A DNA stretch of 44,522 nt, taken from assembly GCF_000337595.1 (NCBI RefSeq), contig NZ_AOIL01000048.1, forward strand, positions 1 to 44,522, written 5' to 3'. Shown here piece after piece: positions 16,975-25,314 of the stretch. Both the position numbers and the translations under genes were made by a program. This stretch comes from Natrialba taiwanensis DSM 12281 (GTDB lineage Archaea > Halobacteriota > Halobacteria > Halobacteriales > Natrialbaceae). The notes beneath the pieces are model-generated. The model did no database searches and was not told where the DNA came from. It was given only the letters and a program-made list of their open reading frames with translations. Positions within the stretch are counted from its first letter, which is position 1, and each line of letters opens with the position of its first letter.

Positions 16975-18548
16975 CGGTTTGATCGCTGGGTTGTGGTCTC
17001 AGTGTCGGTGGTAGTGCTGGTGCTGGCGTCGGCGCGGATGTCGGTGTCTGTGTCGGTCACACAGTGGGGCTCGATCGTCACATCGACGCCGGCCGCCGAG
17101 AGCAGGTCGCGGGCACGCTCGCGGTCCTCAGGTCCGCCGATCGCTCGCATCGGTCGGTCTCCGTCCGAACATGCATCGACGTACGCCTTCGCCGTCTTCG
17201 ACTTCGAGGTCCCGACCGCTGCGTTGCCTTTCTCTTCAGGCGTCTGGTAGATGTTCAGGGGCACCTTCGGCATCCGCTCGACGCCGAATTGGTGGAAGTC
17301 CGCCGCCGGATCGGCGTGCAGCGCGAGCGCTTCCACCACCGCGCGCGAGTTCAGTGGATTAACATCGGCGTCGACGAAGACGAAGAAGTCGATGTGGAGC
17401 ATCCCCCAGGTCGTGAAGATGAAGTTCGCGAGTTCGTGCAGGTAGCCCGCGTAGGGGCGGTCCGTCGCGATCACCCAGACCGTCCGCTCGGTGAACGGCC
17501 AGGGGGCAGCCATCGCCACGTCATAGCCCGCGGCGCGCAGTCCGAGGGTTGCGTCCGGCCCGCCCGCTGCAACCTGGAGCGAACTCGTCGAGTTCTCGGC
17601 ATCGCCGACGCCCGATCCGGCCACACAGAAGGGGAGATACGGCTGCTTGCGGTGGGTAATCGCGTCGACTGCGAGGACGGGCATCGATCGCCGCGGGCCG
17701 TTGACGTAGCCGAAGTAGTCGCCGAACGGCCCCTCGTCGAGGCGTTCGTCCGGCAGCACGCGGCCCTCGATGACGAGTTCGGCCGACGCCGGGACGCGGA
17801 GGTCGTTCGTCTCGCAGGGGACGAGGTCGACCGGCGATTCCTGGAGGCCGCCGGCGAACGTCGCTTCCTGGCGGCCGACCGGAATCCACATCTCGCTTGC
17901 GGCCGTTACGGCTGGCGGCGCACCGACCGTGAGCGCGACCGGCATCGCCTCGCCGCGGCGCTCGAACTCGTAGTAGTAGCGATTCGGCAACTGTTCGCCG
18001 GCGAGAAACAAGAGACTCGCCTGCGAGCGGCCGTGGATCATCGCGCGGTGGCGCGACCACCGGCCCCACGCGCCGTCCTGATCGGGCGCGACGAGCGTCG
18101 TCAGGGTCGCGTACCGACCGCCGTCTTGCTGGTGGATGTACGGCCAGGGGAACTCAAGCAGGTCGGCCGCCGAGCCGGTTCGGATGACTTCCTTGCAGGG
18201 AGCCATCGCCGGATCGACGACGGCCGGTTCGCGCTGGTCTGCGAGTCGATCGATCACCCGTTCGTAGTACGCCGGTCCCGACAGCCCCGCCGGATCGGAC
18301 AGTTCGAACGCCCGCGCGAGGTGCTCGAAGACGCGCCCGCGCGGCCCTCGGTAGGGATCGCCGACGAGGCGGGCGTCCGCGCCGTCGAACTCGACGGTTT
18401 CGAAGATCGGAATCCGCTCGTCGGTGGTGTTCGCCCGCATCGTAATCGCGCTCGCCTCGAGATCCCACGAGACCGACGTCTGGATCTCGTTGACCGCGCC
18501 GGCATCGGTGAGCAACCGCAGAAAGTCTCGAAACGTCTCGGCGGTCAT
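16971..18548 (-). CDS. UbiD-family prFMN-dependent decarboxylase
   Basis: A 525-residue (de)carboxylase of the UbiD family, which uses prenylated FMN to add or remove CO2 on aromatic or unsaturated acids. Supporting motifs are FPWPYIHQQDGGRYAT, WSRHRAMIHGRSQA (the Arg region near the cofactor), VPASAELVIEGRVLPDERLD, and the diagnostic DEGPFGDYFGYVNGPRR with the catalytic Glu and Asp, as in E. coli UbiD. C-terminal NIYQTPEEKGNAAVGTSKSKTAKAYVDAC is followed by a Thr/Asp-rich tail of about 35 residues. No UbiX-like prenyltransferase is in the window. It overlaps the small gene upstream by 4 bases and the UbiD-like gene downstream by 4. Substrate is unknown. Confidence 0.87.
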   Translation of the reverse strand: MTAETFRDFLRLLTDAGAVNEIQTSVSWDLEASAITMRANTTDERIPIFETVEFDGADARLVGDPYRGPRGRVFEHLARAFELSDPAGLSGPAYYERVIDRLADQREPAVVDPAMAPCKEVIRTGSAADLLEFPWPYIHQQDGGRYATLTTLVAPDQDGAWGRWSRHRAMIHGRSQASLLFLAGEQLPNRYYYEFERRGEAMPVALTVGAPPAVTAASEMWIPVGRQEATFAGGLQESPVDLVPCETNDLRVPASAELVIEGRVLPDERLDEGPFGDYFGYVNGPRRSMPVLAVDAITHRKQPYLPFCVAGSGVGDAENSTSSLQVAAGGPDATLGLRAAGYDVAMAAPWPFTERTVWVIATDRPYAGYLHELANFIFTTWGMLHIDFFVFVDADVNPLNSRAVVEALALHADPAADFHQFGVERMPKVPLNIYQTPEEKGNAAVGTSKSKTAKAYVDACSDGDRPMRAIGGPEDRERARDLLSAAGVDVTIEPHCVTDTDTDIRADASTSTTTDTETTTQRSNR

Positions 18549-19117
18549 CTGGCCCCGGATCGGTCGGTTTCCGTCTCCTGCTCCGTCACCACGACGGCGG
18601 GCTCGTCGGCGTCTGAGCCGGTGTTGCTATGGTTCGCATCCGCGAGCGCCTCCCGCAACGGATCCGCGTCGTAAGCCGTCCGGATCTCGTCGTAGGCTTC
18701 GAGCACCGCCGGATCGCGGTCGGCGAGGTGCTCGAACAAGATCGCTCTGACGGCCGCCGACGTCGACTCGTAGCGGCCGGTCTCGACGAGATACCGCAAC
18801 AGAACCGTCAGATCGTCGGACCGGGTGTTGACCACGTTCGAACGCTCGCGCTGTTCGCGCGCGAGTCGCTCGAGTTGCTCCCTCTCGACCGCCTCGTCGA
18901 CGAACTCGACGTACCACTGTTCGGTCGTGTTCTCGTGCGGCCCCCTGACGACCGACAGCGGCTCCGGGTCGTCGAGCCGAGCCGACTCCCTCGCGACGTG
19001 AACTCGCGCCTCGAAGATCTCCTTCGTCTCCGGGTCGCGGATCTGAAGGTGCGTTACGGTCTCGTCCGCCACCGTCTCCGGCAGATGCTCGTCGGCGGTA
19101 ATGTACTGGTTCGCCAT
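18545..19117 (-). CDS. Small acidic protein, first gene of UbiD operon
   Basis: A 190-residue protein not recognised by name. The middle part (about residues 103-135, DDLTVLLRYLVETGRYESTSAAVRAI with ILFEHLADRDP) resembles a ribbon-helix-helix DNA-binding unit: a polar strand, then two short helices around the turn. The N-terminal 80 residues are beta-rich, with HLQIRDPETKEIFEARVHV. It is the first gene of a three-gene operon and overlaps the UbiD gene by 4 bases, so it is made with it. It might be an operon autoregulator or a small accessory subunit, as in multi-subunit UbiD-type carboxylases; the sequence does not decide. A TATA-like CTTTTATC lies at about 19195-19202, minus strand. Confidence 0.7.
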   Translation of the reverse strand: MANQYITADEHLPETVADETVTHLQIRDPETKEIFEARVHVARESARLDDPEPLSVVRGPHENTTEQWYVEFVDEAVEREQLERLAREQRERSNVVNTRSDDLTVLLRYLVETGRYESTSAAVRAILFEHLADRDPAVLEAYDEIRTAYDADPLREALADANHSNTGSDADEPAVVVTEQETETDRSGAR

Positions 19118-19194
19118 AGTCGAGTGGATTGGATCGTAGCCGCGTGTGCGACGCGATCCGCAAGTGAACTACCTCGGGAGTACAGAGCCGAGCG

Positions 19195-19202
19195 AGATAA
19201 AA
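19195..19202 (-). promoter_or_regulatory. TATA box of the UbiD operon
   Basis: On the minus strand this reads about CTTTTATC, roughly 80 bases before the ATG at 19117, so this operon appears to have a leader of some 50 bases. The stretch between contains a GGATCG/CGATCC pair (19131-19159) that could be an operator. Confidence 0.35.
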
Positions 19203-19308
19203 GGTCGCGTTCACGTCTGTGCGGGGACGCTCGTCTGTCGCTTGCAAGCGCCGTCGCTCACCGGAAGTAAAATACTGCAGTCAAGTGCCGATACCGTACG
19301 AATCCGCC

Positions 19309-19503
19309 TTACAGGCGCTCGACGTTCGTCGCGCGCGGGCCCTTGGGGGCCTGCTCGATCTCGAACTCGAGTTCCTGTCCTTCCTCAAGGTCCGGGCCGC
19401 CGATGTCTTCCATGTGGAAGAACACGTCGTCGTCCGCGTCCTCAGTCTCGATGAATCCGTAGCCGCCAGTGTCGTTGAAGAAATCAACGGTTCCTTGCGC
19501 CAT
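19309..19503 (-). CDS. cspA: Cold-shock domain protein
   Basis: A 64-residue single-domain cold-shock protein, a small OB fold that binds single-stranded RNA or DNA. RNP1-type KGFGFI is changed to TGGYGFIE and RNP2-type VFVHF to DDDVFFHMED, as in haloarchaeal forms. The surface is very acidic, unlike bacterial CspA. The start is the ATG at 19503 (MAQGTVDFF); a longer ORF to 19533 is rejected because a TATA-like GTTTATGC lies about 30 bases upstream. It is monocistronic. Confidence 0.93.
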   Translation of the reverse strand: MAQGTVDFFNDTGGYGFIETEDADDDVFFHMEDIGGPDLEEGQELEFEIEQAPKGPRATNVERL

Positions 19504-19867
19504 TGCCTCTAAAGAGAACGCCCCTGTATGCATAAACCCTGCGACTCGACGGATCTCCGGATAGATCGTTCGTACGTCCTCTTTTGGCGAGTTCAGACGA
19601 ATCGCGGATGCTCCGATGCCCTGGTGCGGTGAACTCGAGTACAGTCGCCCAAACGCACTCGCCGTCTTCGAGACGGTGGTTCGGTATCGGACGCTACCAG
19701 CACAAACGGACAGGCCAACCGCGTCGTAGCACCTCGTCTCGAACCCGATAGCGCTTCATCGCCCTCGCTTTCGATTCGACTGGCCAACCGATACCGCGTC
19801 GCAGAACGCGGGTCGCCTACGTACTCCGGGACTGAAACTATATGCTTTGGGAGTGCTACCATTTGAC
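19504..19867. other. Intergenic stretch of about 360 bases
   Basis: It holds the cspA promoter at its left end and the TATA box of the small Cys gene at its right end (19836-19844). Open frames crossing the middle lack typical haloarchaeal codon use. I see no RNA gene or repeat in it. Confidence 0.5.
19836..19844 (+). promoter_or_regulatory. TATA box of the small Cys-protein gene
   Basis: AAACTATAT lies about 28 bases before the ATG at 19868, so the mRNA would be leaderless. This supports both the ORF and its start. Confidence 0.55.
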
Positions 19868-20062
19868 ATGGACGGGGTCTTAAACGAAACAACGAACACT
19901 GTTCACAAGCACAGGACCGGCCGCTCCGACTTCAGAACACACTGCGGCGCGACATCGCACGTTACTCACGACCGACTCCGCCTCGTCTCGATCGACCGGA
20001 CGACGACGGACCGAAACGTCTCCCGGTGTGGTCGCTGTTTCGCCGATGCAGGCGGGTACTAA
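19868..20062 (+). CDS. Small Cys/His protein, probable zinc-binding
   Basis: A 64-residue polypeptide starting at ATG 19868 (MDGVLNETTNTVHKH) and ending CGRCFADAGGY. It has three Cys (HCGAT, and the pair CGRC) and several His, and ends in a GGY tail; this looks like the small zinc-finger-like proteins common in haloarchaea, a family resemblance recalled and not checked. The TATA box at 19836-19844 fits a leaderless start. It lies upstream of the Lrp gene on the same strand, with no clear functional link. Role unknown. Confidence 0.6.
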   Translation: MDGVLNETTNTVHKHRTGRSDFRTHCGATSHVTHDRLRLVSIDRTTTDRNVSRCGRCFADAGGY

Positions 20063-20186
20063 CCGAGTCGCTGCTGTCCTTCTCTTCGAGTCGAGAGCGA
20101 GACGTGCGAGGCCGGCTCGAGACCGGCGAGCGCCGGTCCGTCGGACTCGGACCCGGACCCGGTCCGCGGGACGCAGGCGAAGTCCC

Positions 20187-20194
20187 TTATATTC
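20187..20194 (+). promoter_or_regulatory. TATA box of the Lrp/AsnC gene
   Basis: CTTATATT-type sequence about 26 bases before the ATG at 20215, indicating a leaderless message and supporting this start over longer frames. Confidence 0.6.
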
Positions 20195-20214
20195 GCCGGT
20201 CGAAACGACGCGGT

Positions 20215-20679
20215 ATGTCCGAGTACGAGCTCGACGCGGTCGACCGGGAGATCCTCTACGCGCTCCAGGAGGAGGCCCGGAACCTTTCGTCCGGCGAGAT
20301 CGCCGAACGGACCGACGCGTCCTCGAGTACGGTCCGCAAGCGCATCCAGCGCCTCGAGTCGGAGGGCGTCATCAAGGGGTACAGCGCCAATATCGACTAC
20401 ATGAAGTCCGGGTATCCGATCCGGATGCTCCTCTTCTGTACGGCGCCGATTCCGGACCGAGGCGACTACATCGACGACACTCTGGACATTCCCGGCGTCG
20501 TCTCGGTGCAGGAACTGGTAACGGGCGAGGAGAACCTCCTCGTAACGGCCGTCGTCAAGAACGACCGGGACATCACGCCGATCGCGCAGGAGATTTCGGA
20601 CATGGGCCTGACGATTACCGACGAGGTGCTCGTGCGCAGCCACGAGTCGACCTCGTTCGACGAGTTCTCCGCGGAGTGA
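20215..20679 (+). CDS. Lrp/AsnC-family transcriptional regulator
   Basis: A 154-residue regulator. The N-terminal winged helix (about residues 6-60) has the Lrp pattern: LDAVDREILYALQEEARNLS, then SSSTVRKRIQRLESEGVIKG as recognition helix. The C-terminal part (about 66-140) is an AsnC-type ligand-binding and oligomerisation domain (VVSVQELVTGEENLLVTAV). Start ATG 20215 is set by the TATA box at 20187. A hairpin terminator follows the stop, so it is a single-gene transcript. The next gene is dabB on the same strand, whose promoter has short palindromes; control of dabBA by this protein is possible but only inferred. Confidence 0.9.
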   Translation: MSEYELDAVDREILYALQEEARNLSSGEIAERTDASSSTVRKRIQRLESEGVIKGYSANIDYMKSGYPIRMLLFCTAPIPDRGDYIDDTLDIPGVVSVQELVTGEENLLVTAVVKNDRDITPIAQEISDMGLTITDEVLVRSHESTSFDEFSAE

Positions 20680-20711
20680 CCGCACCGGTGCGGATTCCCG
20701 GCTCGATTTTT
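20680..20711 (+). terminator. Hairpin plus T-run after the Lrp gene
   Basis: A perfect 14-base palindrome CCGCACCGGTGCGG (20680-20693), then a T-run at 20707-20711. It separates the regulator from dabBA. Confidence 0.55.
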
Positions 20712-20867
20712 ATACCACCTCTTCTCGCCCGCCTTCGACGATAATGGCGGGTGAGCGGCGTCTCGGTCGTGCCAGCGCGACTGGCCCTCCGGATCGTCGT
20801 CGGATCGGCAGGTTCGTTCACGGCACTTTTTGCGGCAGACCATGGTGTTCACTCACACGGTATTTGA

Positions 20868-20886
20868 CGAACGATTTGTTCGAACA
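20868..20886. promoter_or_regulatory. Overlapping palindromes before the dabBA TATA box (candidate operator)
   Basis: CGAAC-GATTT-GTTCG (20868-20882) overlaps the perfect 10-base palindrome TGTTCGAACA (20877-20886). They end 5 bases before the TATA box, where archaeal activators often bind. The Lrp/AsnC protein just upstream is a candidate binder. Confidence 0.45.
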
Positions 20887-20891
20887 GCAGG

Positions 20892-20899
20892 ATATAATA
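20892..20899 (+). promoter_or_regulatory. TATA box of dabBA
   Basis: ATATAATA, about 90 bases before the dabB ATG at 20985, so a leader of roughly 65 bases is expected. Confidence 0.5.
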
Positions 20900-20984
20900 A
20901 CCAGGGTGTTCAAAGAGCTGGTAACGCGACCAGACGGATCGACCCGTATGAACGCCCGCGCTGGTCGAAGGTGATACTCGACAC

Positions 20985-22484
20985 ATGACCGACGAACGCT
21001 CGATCGACGCCGTACAACTCTCGGAACTGACGACGACGGACGATTCGGTCGTCCCCCGGGCGTCGACGCGGCTGGTTTGGGCGCTGTTTCTCTGTAGCGT
21101 CGGCGTCCTCGCGCTGACGGTCAACCGCGGCGAGCCGTGGACCGGCGTCGACTACGTGGTCGTCGACGGCCTGACCGCGGTGCTGTGGATCGTGGTCACC
21201 TTCTTCAGCGGCATCGTCCACAGCTACTCCCGGCGCTACATGGCGGGCGACCGCGACCTCGAGCGCTTTTTCGCCCGCGTGCTCGGGTTCACGCTCGTCG
21301 TGATGGCGCTGACCGCGGCCGATCACGTCGCGCTGTTCGCGGCGGCGTGGCTCGCGATGGGGCTGCTGATGGCCGGCCTCATCGGCCACGTCCGCGACTG
21401 GGAGCAGGCCCGGGCCGCCGGTTCGCTTGCGCGTCGCTACTTCGTCGCCAGCAGCGCGGTACTCGCCGGCAGTCTGGCGCTGCTGGCCTGGGACACGGGA
21501 ACGACATCGATCGCCGGCATCCTCGGCGGCCTCGAGGAGGTTTCCGCGACGGTCGGCCTCGTCGCCGCCAGCGGGATCGTCCTCGCGGCACTGATCCAGT
21601 CGGCGCTAGTCCCGTTCCACGGGTGGCTGCTGTCCTCGATGACGGCGCCGACGCCGGCCTCGGCGCTGATGCACGCCGGCTTCGTCAACGCGGGCGGCGT
21701 CCTGCTGACCCGCTTCGCGCCGCTGGTTTCCGACCACCTCGCGATCATGTCGGCCGTCGTCGTCCTCGGCGCGGTCAGCGCCCTGCTGGGGCAGGCGATG
21801 TTGCTCGTCCAGACGAACGTCAAGCGCAAGCTCGGCAGCTCGACGATGGCCCAGATGGGCTTTATGATCCTCCAGTGCGGTCTCGGCTTCTTCGCGGCCG
21901 CGATCGCCCACCTGATCCTTCACGGCTTCTACAAGGCCTACCTCTTCCTCTCGTCGGGTGCCGCTGTCGAGGAGGCCGCGCCCGCATCGACGGCCAAACA
22001 CGCCGGCCACACCGAGTTCGGCTTCGCGAGCGCCGCCGTCAGCCTGGCGACGGCCGTCGGCGGCGGCGTGCTCTTCGGCGCCCTCACCGGGAAGGCGACG
22101 GGCCTGGCGTTCGACAGCGGGACGATCCTGACGCTCGTGGTGGTCCTGACGACGCTGACCGCAGCGCGGGACATCCTCAACCGGACGACCCTGCCGCGGG
22201 CGGTTCGGTTCGTCAGCGTCCCGCTGGTCGTTCTCACCGCGATCGGCGGCTACGCCCTGCTGTACAACGCGATCTCGTCGGTGGTCCCCTCGGCGATGAC
22301 CCACACGTCGACCGACGTGACGATCGCCCACGGCCTCGTCGTCGCCCTGTTCGTCGGGGCCTACCTCGCGACTGAACTCGGGTGGCACCGCTCGAGTGAG
22401 CGCCTCTACGTCTCGCTGGTGAACCTCTCGCAGCCCGATTCCGCGACCGTGCTCACGACCAAGGAAGAGTACAACGATGTCTAA
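20985..22484 (+). CDS. dabB: DabB, proton-channel-like subunit of the DAB inorganic-carbon system
   Basis: A 499-residue membrane protein of the NuoL/MrpA proton-channel family. Supporting stretches are SGIVHSYSRRYMAGDRDLERF, SALVPFHGWLLSSMTAPTP, SALMHAGFVNAGGVLLTRFAP and KRKLGSSTMAQMGFMILQC, with His and Lys residues of the proton path in the usual places. About 14 helices are expected. In DAB complexes this subunit couples the cation gradient to the zinc-containing DabA, giving one-way bicarbonate accumulation. It overlaps dabA by 8 bases. It is called DabB and not a complex I subunit because of the partner gene and the lack of other nuo genes. Confidence 0.9.
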   Translation: MTDERSIDAVQLSELTTTDDSVVPRASTRLVWALFLCSVGVLALTVNRGEPWTGVDYVVVDGLTAVLWIVVTFFSGIVHSYSRRYMAGDRDLERFFARVLGFTLVVMALTAADHVALFAAAWLAMGLLMAGLIGHVRDWEQARAAGSLARRYFVASSAVLAGSLALLAWDTGTTSIAGILGGLEEVSATVGLVAASGIVLAALIQSALVPFHGWLLSSMTAPTPASALMHAGFVNAGGVLLTRFAPLVSDHLAIMSAVVVLGAVSALLGQAMLLVQTNVKRKLGSSTMAQMGFMILQCGLGFFAAAIAHLILHGFYKAYLFLSSGAAVEEAAPASTAKHAGHTEFGFASAAVSLATAVGGGVLFGALTGKATGLAFDSGTILTLVVVLTTLTAARDILNRTTLPRAVRFVSVPLVVLTAIGGYALLYNAISSVVPSAMTHTSTDVTIAHGLVVALFVGAYLATELGWHRSSERLYVSLVNLSQPDSATVLTTKEEYNDV

Positions 22485-25059
22485 GCAGCCTTCCCAATCC
22501 GAACTCGAACGCGACGCCCAAGCCGAACAGATGCTACAGCAATCCGATCAGGTGACGGACCGCCTCGAAACTGGCCCCGACGCCGATCAGGACCCCATCG
22601 CCGCGACGATCGAGCGCGCGGTCGATCGGGTCGGGGCCGTCTGGCCGCTGTATTCGTTCGTCACGGCCAACCCTCTTTCGGGGTTCGAGGACCAGCCGTT
22701 CCATCGAGCCGTCGCCGACGGCGAGCGCCTGTTCGGCGGACGGGGGTATCCGCACCCCGACATCTTTCGCACGGCCTGGGAGCGCGGCCAGATCGATCCC
22801 GACGTGCTCGCTGTTGAACTCGAGGCCCACGGGATCGATCGCGATCCTGAGGCCCTCCTCGAAGAGATGGCCACGGCCGAAGCGGAGCGCGACGCCGACA
22901 CTGAGTCCGACGAGGCGACTGAGATCCTTGACCGCGTGCTCTCGAAGTGGCTCGCCGCCTTCCTCGACGAAGGGCAGGCCAAGTGGCCGATGCCGAACCG
23001 CGAGGAGGGGTTCTATGCCGCCTGGCGCTCGGTGGTCCCCTACGACGGCGACGTGCCCGGCTGCGACGACTCGTCGGACCTCCCGGAGACGGCGACCGAG
23101 GCGCTCGAGTCGGTCCTCGACGAGTATCCCGAAGGCCGGTGGATCGACATCGCCGAGCACCACTTCTCCGCGCTGCCGGGCTGGACCGGGTTCATCAAGC
23201 AGCGCGTCGACGACGACACCGACCCCTGGCAGTCGACGTATCCGATCACGCTGCGCGAGTACCTCGCGGTGCGGCTGACGCTCGCGGAGTTGCTGGACGC
23301 GCCGATCGAGCCCTCGAGCGACGACGAGCGCGGCGCCGATGCTGGCGACGAGAGTGAGGGTGAGGACGAGGTGCCCCCGCTCTCCGAACGTTGGCTGACC
23401 GCCTGGGAGAAAAGCTATCGCGAGCGCCTGCTCGAGCAAATCGACGGGTCGGTGACCGACCCTGCTGACGCGGGCGAGTCATCGCGGCCGGCCGCCCAAC
23501 TGGTGTTTTGCATCGACACGCGCTCGGAGATCATCCGCCGTTACATCGAGGGGCAGGGCCGCTACGAGACCCACGGCTACGCCGGCTTCTTCGGCGTCCC
23601 GATGCGGTACCGCGGCTACGACGCGACCGCCGCCGTCGACGCGTGTCCGCCGATTGACGACCCCGAACACCGCGTGGTCGATCGGCCCGACGACGAAGAG
23701 ACGGTGACGAAACGCGACCGCTGGACCGGCCTCGCGACGGCGACCCGGAAACACTTCAAGCGGCTCAAGGCTAACGTCGTCGCCGCCTTCCCGTTCGTCG
23801 AAGGCGGCGGCGCCGCGTACGGCTCGGCGATGGCCGCGCGGACGCTCGCCCCCTCGGCGATCGCCTCGCTCGAGAACGCCGTCGAGGAACGTGTTCCGAG
23901 CCAGCACGAGTTCTGTTCGCCCGCAATCGACCACACCGATCACGATGACCACGCCCACGCGGACCACGACCTTCCGCAGGGCATGCGCCCCGAGGAGAAG
24001 GTCGAGTACGCGGAGAACGCCTTCGCGCTCATGGGCTGGACGGAGTTCGCCCGCCTGGTCGTTTTCACCGGCCATGCGAGCGAGACGACGAATAACCCGT
24101 TCGACTCGAGCCTCGACTGCGGGGCCTGCGCCGGCAACCCCGGCGGCCCGAACGCACGCGTGCTCGCCGAAATCTGCAACGATCCGGACGTGCAAGCCGA
24201 GCTTCGCGAGCGGGGGTTCACCATCCCCGAGGATACGGTCTTCCTCGCGGGCGAGCACAACACGACGACCGACGAGATCACCCTGTTCGCCGAGGGTGTC
24301 CCCGAGAGCCACCGCGAGGACCTCGAGCAGTTGCGGGCCGACCTCGAGCGCGCACAGGCCGGTGCGGCGGCCGAGCGCCTCGAGTCGATGACCGACGATA
24401 CCGATGTCGACTCCCGGGAGGCCGTCGCCGAAGTCGAACGGAAGGCAGCCGACTGGGCGGAAACCCGCCCCGAGTGGGGGCTGGCCGGCAACGCCTCGTT
24501 CGTCATCGGCCCGCGCGAGTTGACCGACGATGAGAACTTAGACGGCCGCGCGTTCCTCCACTCCTACGACTGGACGACCGATCCCGAGGGCGAGGCGCTG
24601 GAGGCCATCATGACCGGGCCGCTGGTCGTCACCCAGTGGATCAACAACCAGTACTACTTCGCGACGGTGGACAACGGCGTCTACGGCAGCGGCTCGAAGG
24701 TCACGCAGAACCCGCTCGGCAACGTCGGCGTCGTGCAGGGTAACGGCGGCGATCTGATGACCGGTCTCCCGCTCCAGTCGCTGCAGCGCTCCGACGACGA
24801 GCCGTACCACCAGCCGCTCCGCCTGACAGCGGTCATCCACGCGCCCCGTGAGCGTGTGACCGACATCCTCCGTCACCACGAGGACGTCAAACGGCTGGTC
24901 GACAACGGCTGGATCGGCGACCTGACCGTCATCGATCCGGAGCGCGATAACGAGGCGTTCCACTATCGGGGCGACCTCGAGTGGACGGCGCAGTCACAGA
25001 CGGCACTGTCGGCCCGCGATCAGGGACAGGGACGGATTTCAACGGCGGCGCAGGATTGA
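22477..25059 (+). CDS. dabA: DabA, zinc-dependent subunit of the DAB inorganic-carbon system
   Basis: An 860-residue cytoplasmic protein (formerly UPF0753/DUF2309) distantly like beta-carbonic anhydrase. The zinc site is visible: Cys345 and Asp347 in FCIDTRSE, His533 in FTGHASETTNNPF, and Cys548 in LDCGACAG, with His-Cys spacing of 15 as in the characterised bacterial protein. Acidic inserts (about residues 275-295 and 485-500) look like haloarchaeal additions. Overlap with dabB shows co-expression. The system should hydrate CO2 to bicarbonate using the ion gradient; here it probably feeds carboxylases, since no RuBisCO or carboxysome gene is in view. Confidence 0.92.
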   Translation: MSKQPSQSELERDAQAEQMLQQSDQVTDRLETGPDADQDPIAATIERAVDRVGAVWPLYSFVTANPLSGFEDQPFHRAVADGERLFGGRGYPHPDIFRTAWERGQIDPDVLAVELEAHGIDRDPEALLEEMATAEAERDADTESDEATEILDRVLSKWLAAFLDEGQAKWPMPNREEGFYAAWRSVVPYDGDVPGCDDSSDLPETATEALESVLDEYPEGRWIDIAEHHFSALPGWTGFIKQRVDDDTDPWQSTYPITLREYLAVRLTLAELLDAPIEPSSDDERGADAGDESEGEDEVPPLSERWLTAWEKSYRERLLEQIDGSVTDPADAGESSRPAAQLVFCIDTRSEIIRRYIEGQGRYETHGYAGFFGVPMRYRGYDATAAVDACPPIDDPEHRVVDRPDDEETVTKRDRWTGLATATRKHFKRLKANVVAAFPFVEGGGAAYGSAMAARTLAPSAIASLENAVEERVPSQHEFCSPAIDHTDHDDHAHADHDLPQGMRPEEKVEYAENAFALMGWTEFARLVVFTGHASETTNNPFDSSLDCGACAGNPGGPNARVLAEICNDPDVQAELRERGFTIPEDTVFLAGEHNTTTDEITLFAEGVPESHREDLEQLRADLERAQAGAAAERLESMTDDTDVDSREAVAEVERKAADWAETRPEWGLAGNASFVIGPRELTDDENLDGRAFLHSYDWTTDPEGEALEAIMTGPLVVTQWINNQYYFATVDNGVYGSGSKVTQNPLGNVGVVQGNGGDLMTGLPLQSLQRSDDEPYHQPLRLTAVIHAPRERVTDILRHHEDVKRLVDNGWIGDLTVIDPERDNEAFHYRGDLEWTAQSQTALSARDQGQGRISTAAQD

Positions 25060-25091
25060 TCCGTTGCTTACTGAGCGCTGATTGCTGACTC

Positions 25092-25100
25092 TTTTTCTCC
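25092..25100 (+). terminator. T-run after dabA
   Basis: TTTTTCTCC about 35 bases after the dabA stop, the simple T-rich signal common in archaea; no strong hairpin precedes it. Confidence 0.35.
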
Positions 25101-25314
25101 GTCTTGTCTTCCTCGGTGTTACTCCGCCGTTACAGTTCCTCGCGCTTCTCGAGCCGGTGAATCGTAATCGAAACGAAGTGGACGAGCACGAAACGCAGGA
25201 AGCCGACGCGAAGCCGTCCAGCTCTCGAGGCCCCTCTCACCCCCGTCGATTGCAGCACCGGCACTGACTTCCGCGAGCCGGCATTTCATCCGTCGCCGAC
25301 CGCTACGGCTCAGT

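Larger units (their letters stand above)
20712..20984. other. dabBA upstream region
   Basis: The rest of the gap before dabB. It holds the palindromes at 20868-20886 and the TATA box at 20892. A 76-codon frame here (20744-20974) is Arg/Gly-rich and not haloarchaeal in composition, so it is not called. Confidence 0.5.

Noticed and set aside
17064-18674. Long plus-strand ORF of 536 codons
   Set aside because: Antisense to the UbiD gene; Arg-rich with no domain pattern.
19593-19892. Minus-strand ORF of 99 codons in the cspA upstream region
   Set aside because: Arg-rich, no promoter, and it overlaps the TATA box of the small Cys gene.
20744-20974. 76-codon ORF between the Lrp gene and dabB
   Set aside because: Basic, Arg/Gly-rich composition unlike haloarchaeal proteins, and it covers the dabBA promoter and palindromes.
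20985-22484. NuoL subunit of complex I
   Set aside because: No other nuo genes adjoin, and the 8-base overlap with dabA identifies it as DabB.
25082-25267. 61-codon ORF after dabA
   Set aside because: Low-complexity C-terminus, no promoter; it covers the T-run terminator.
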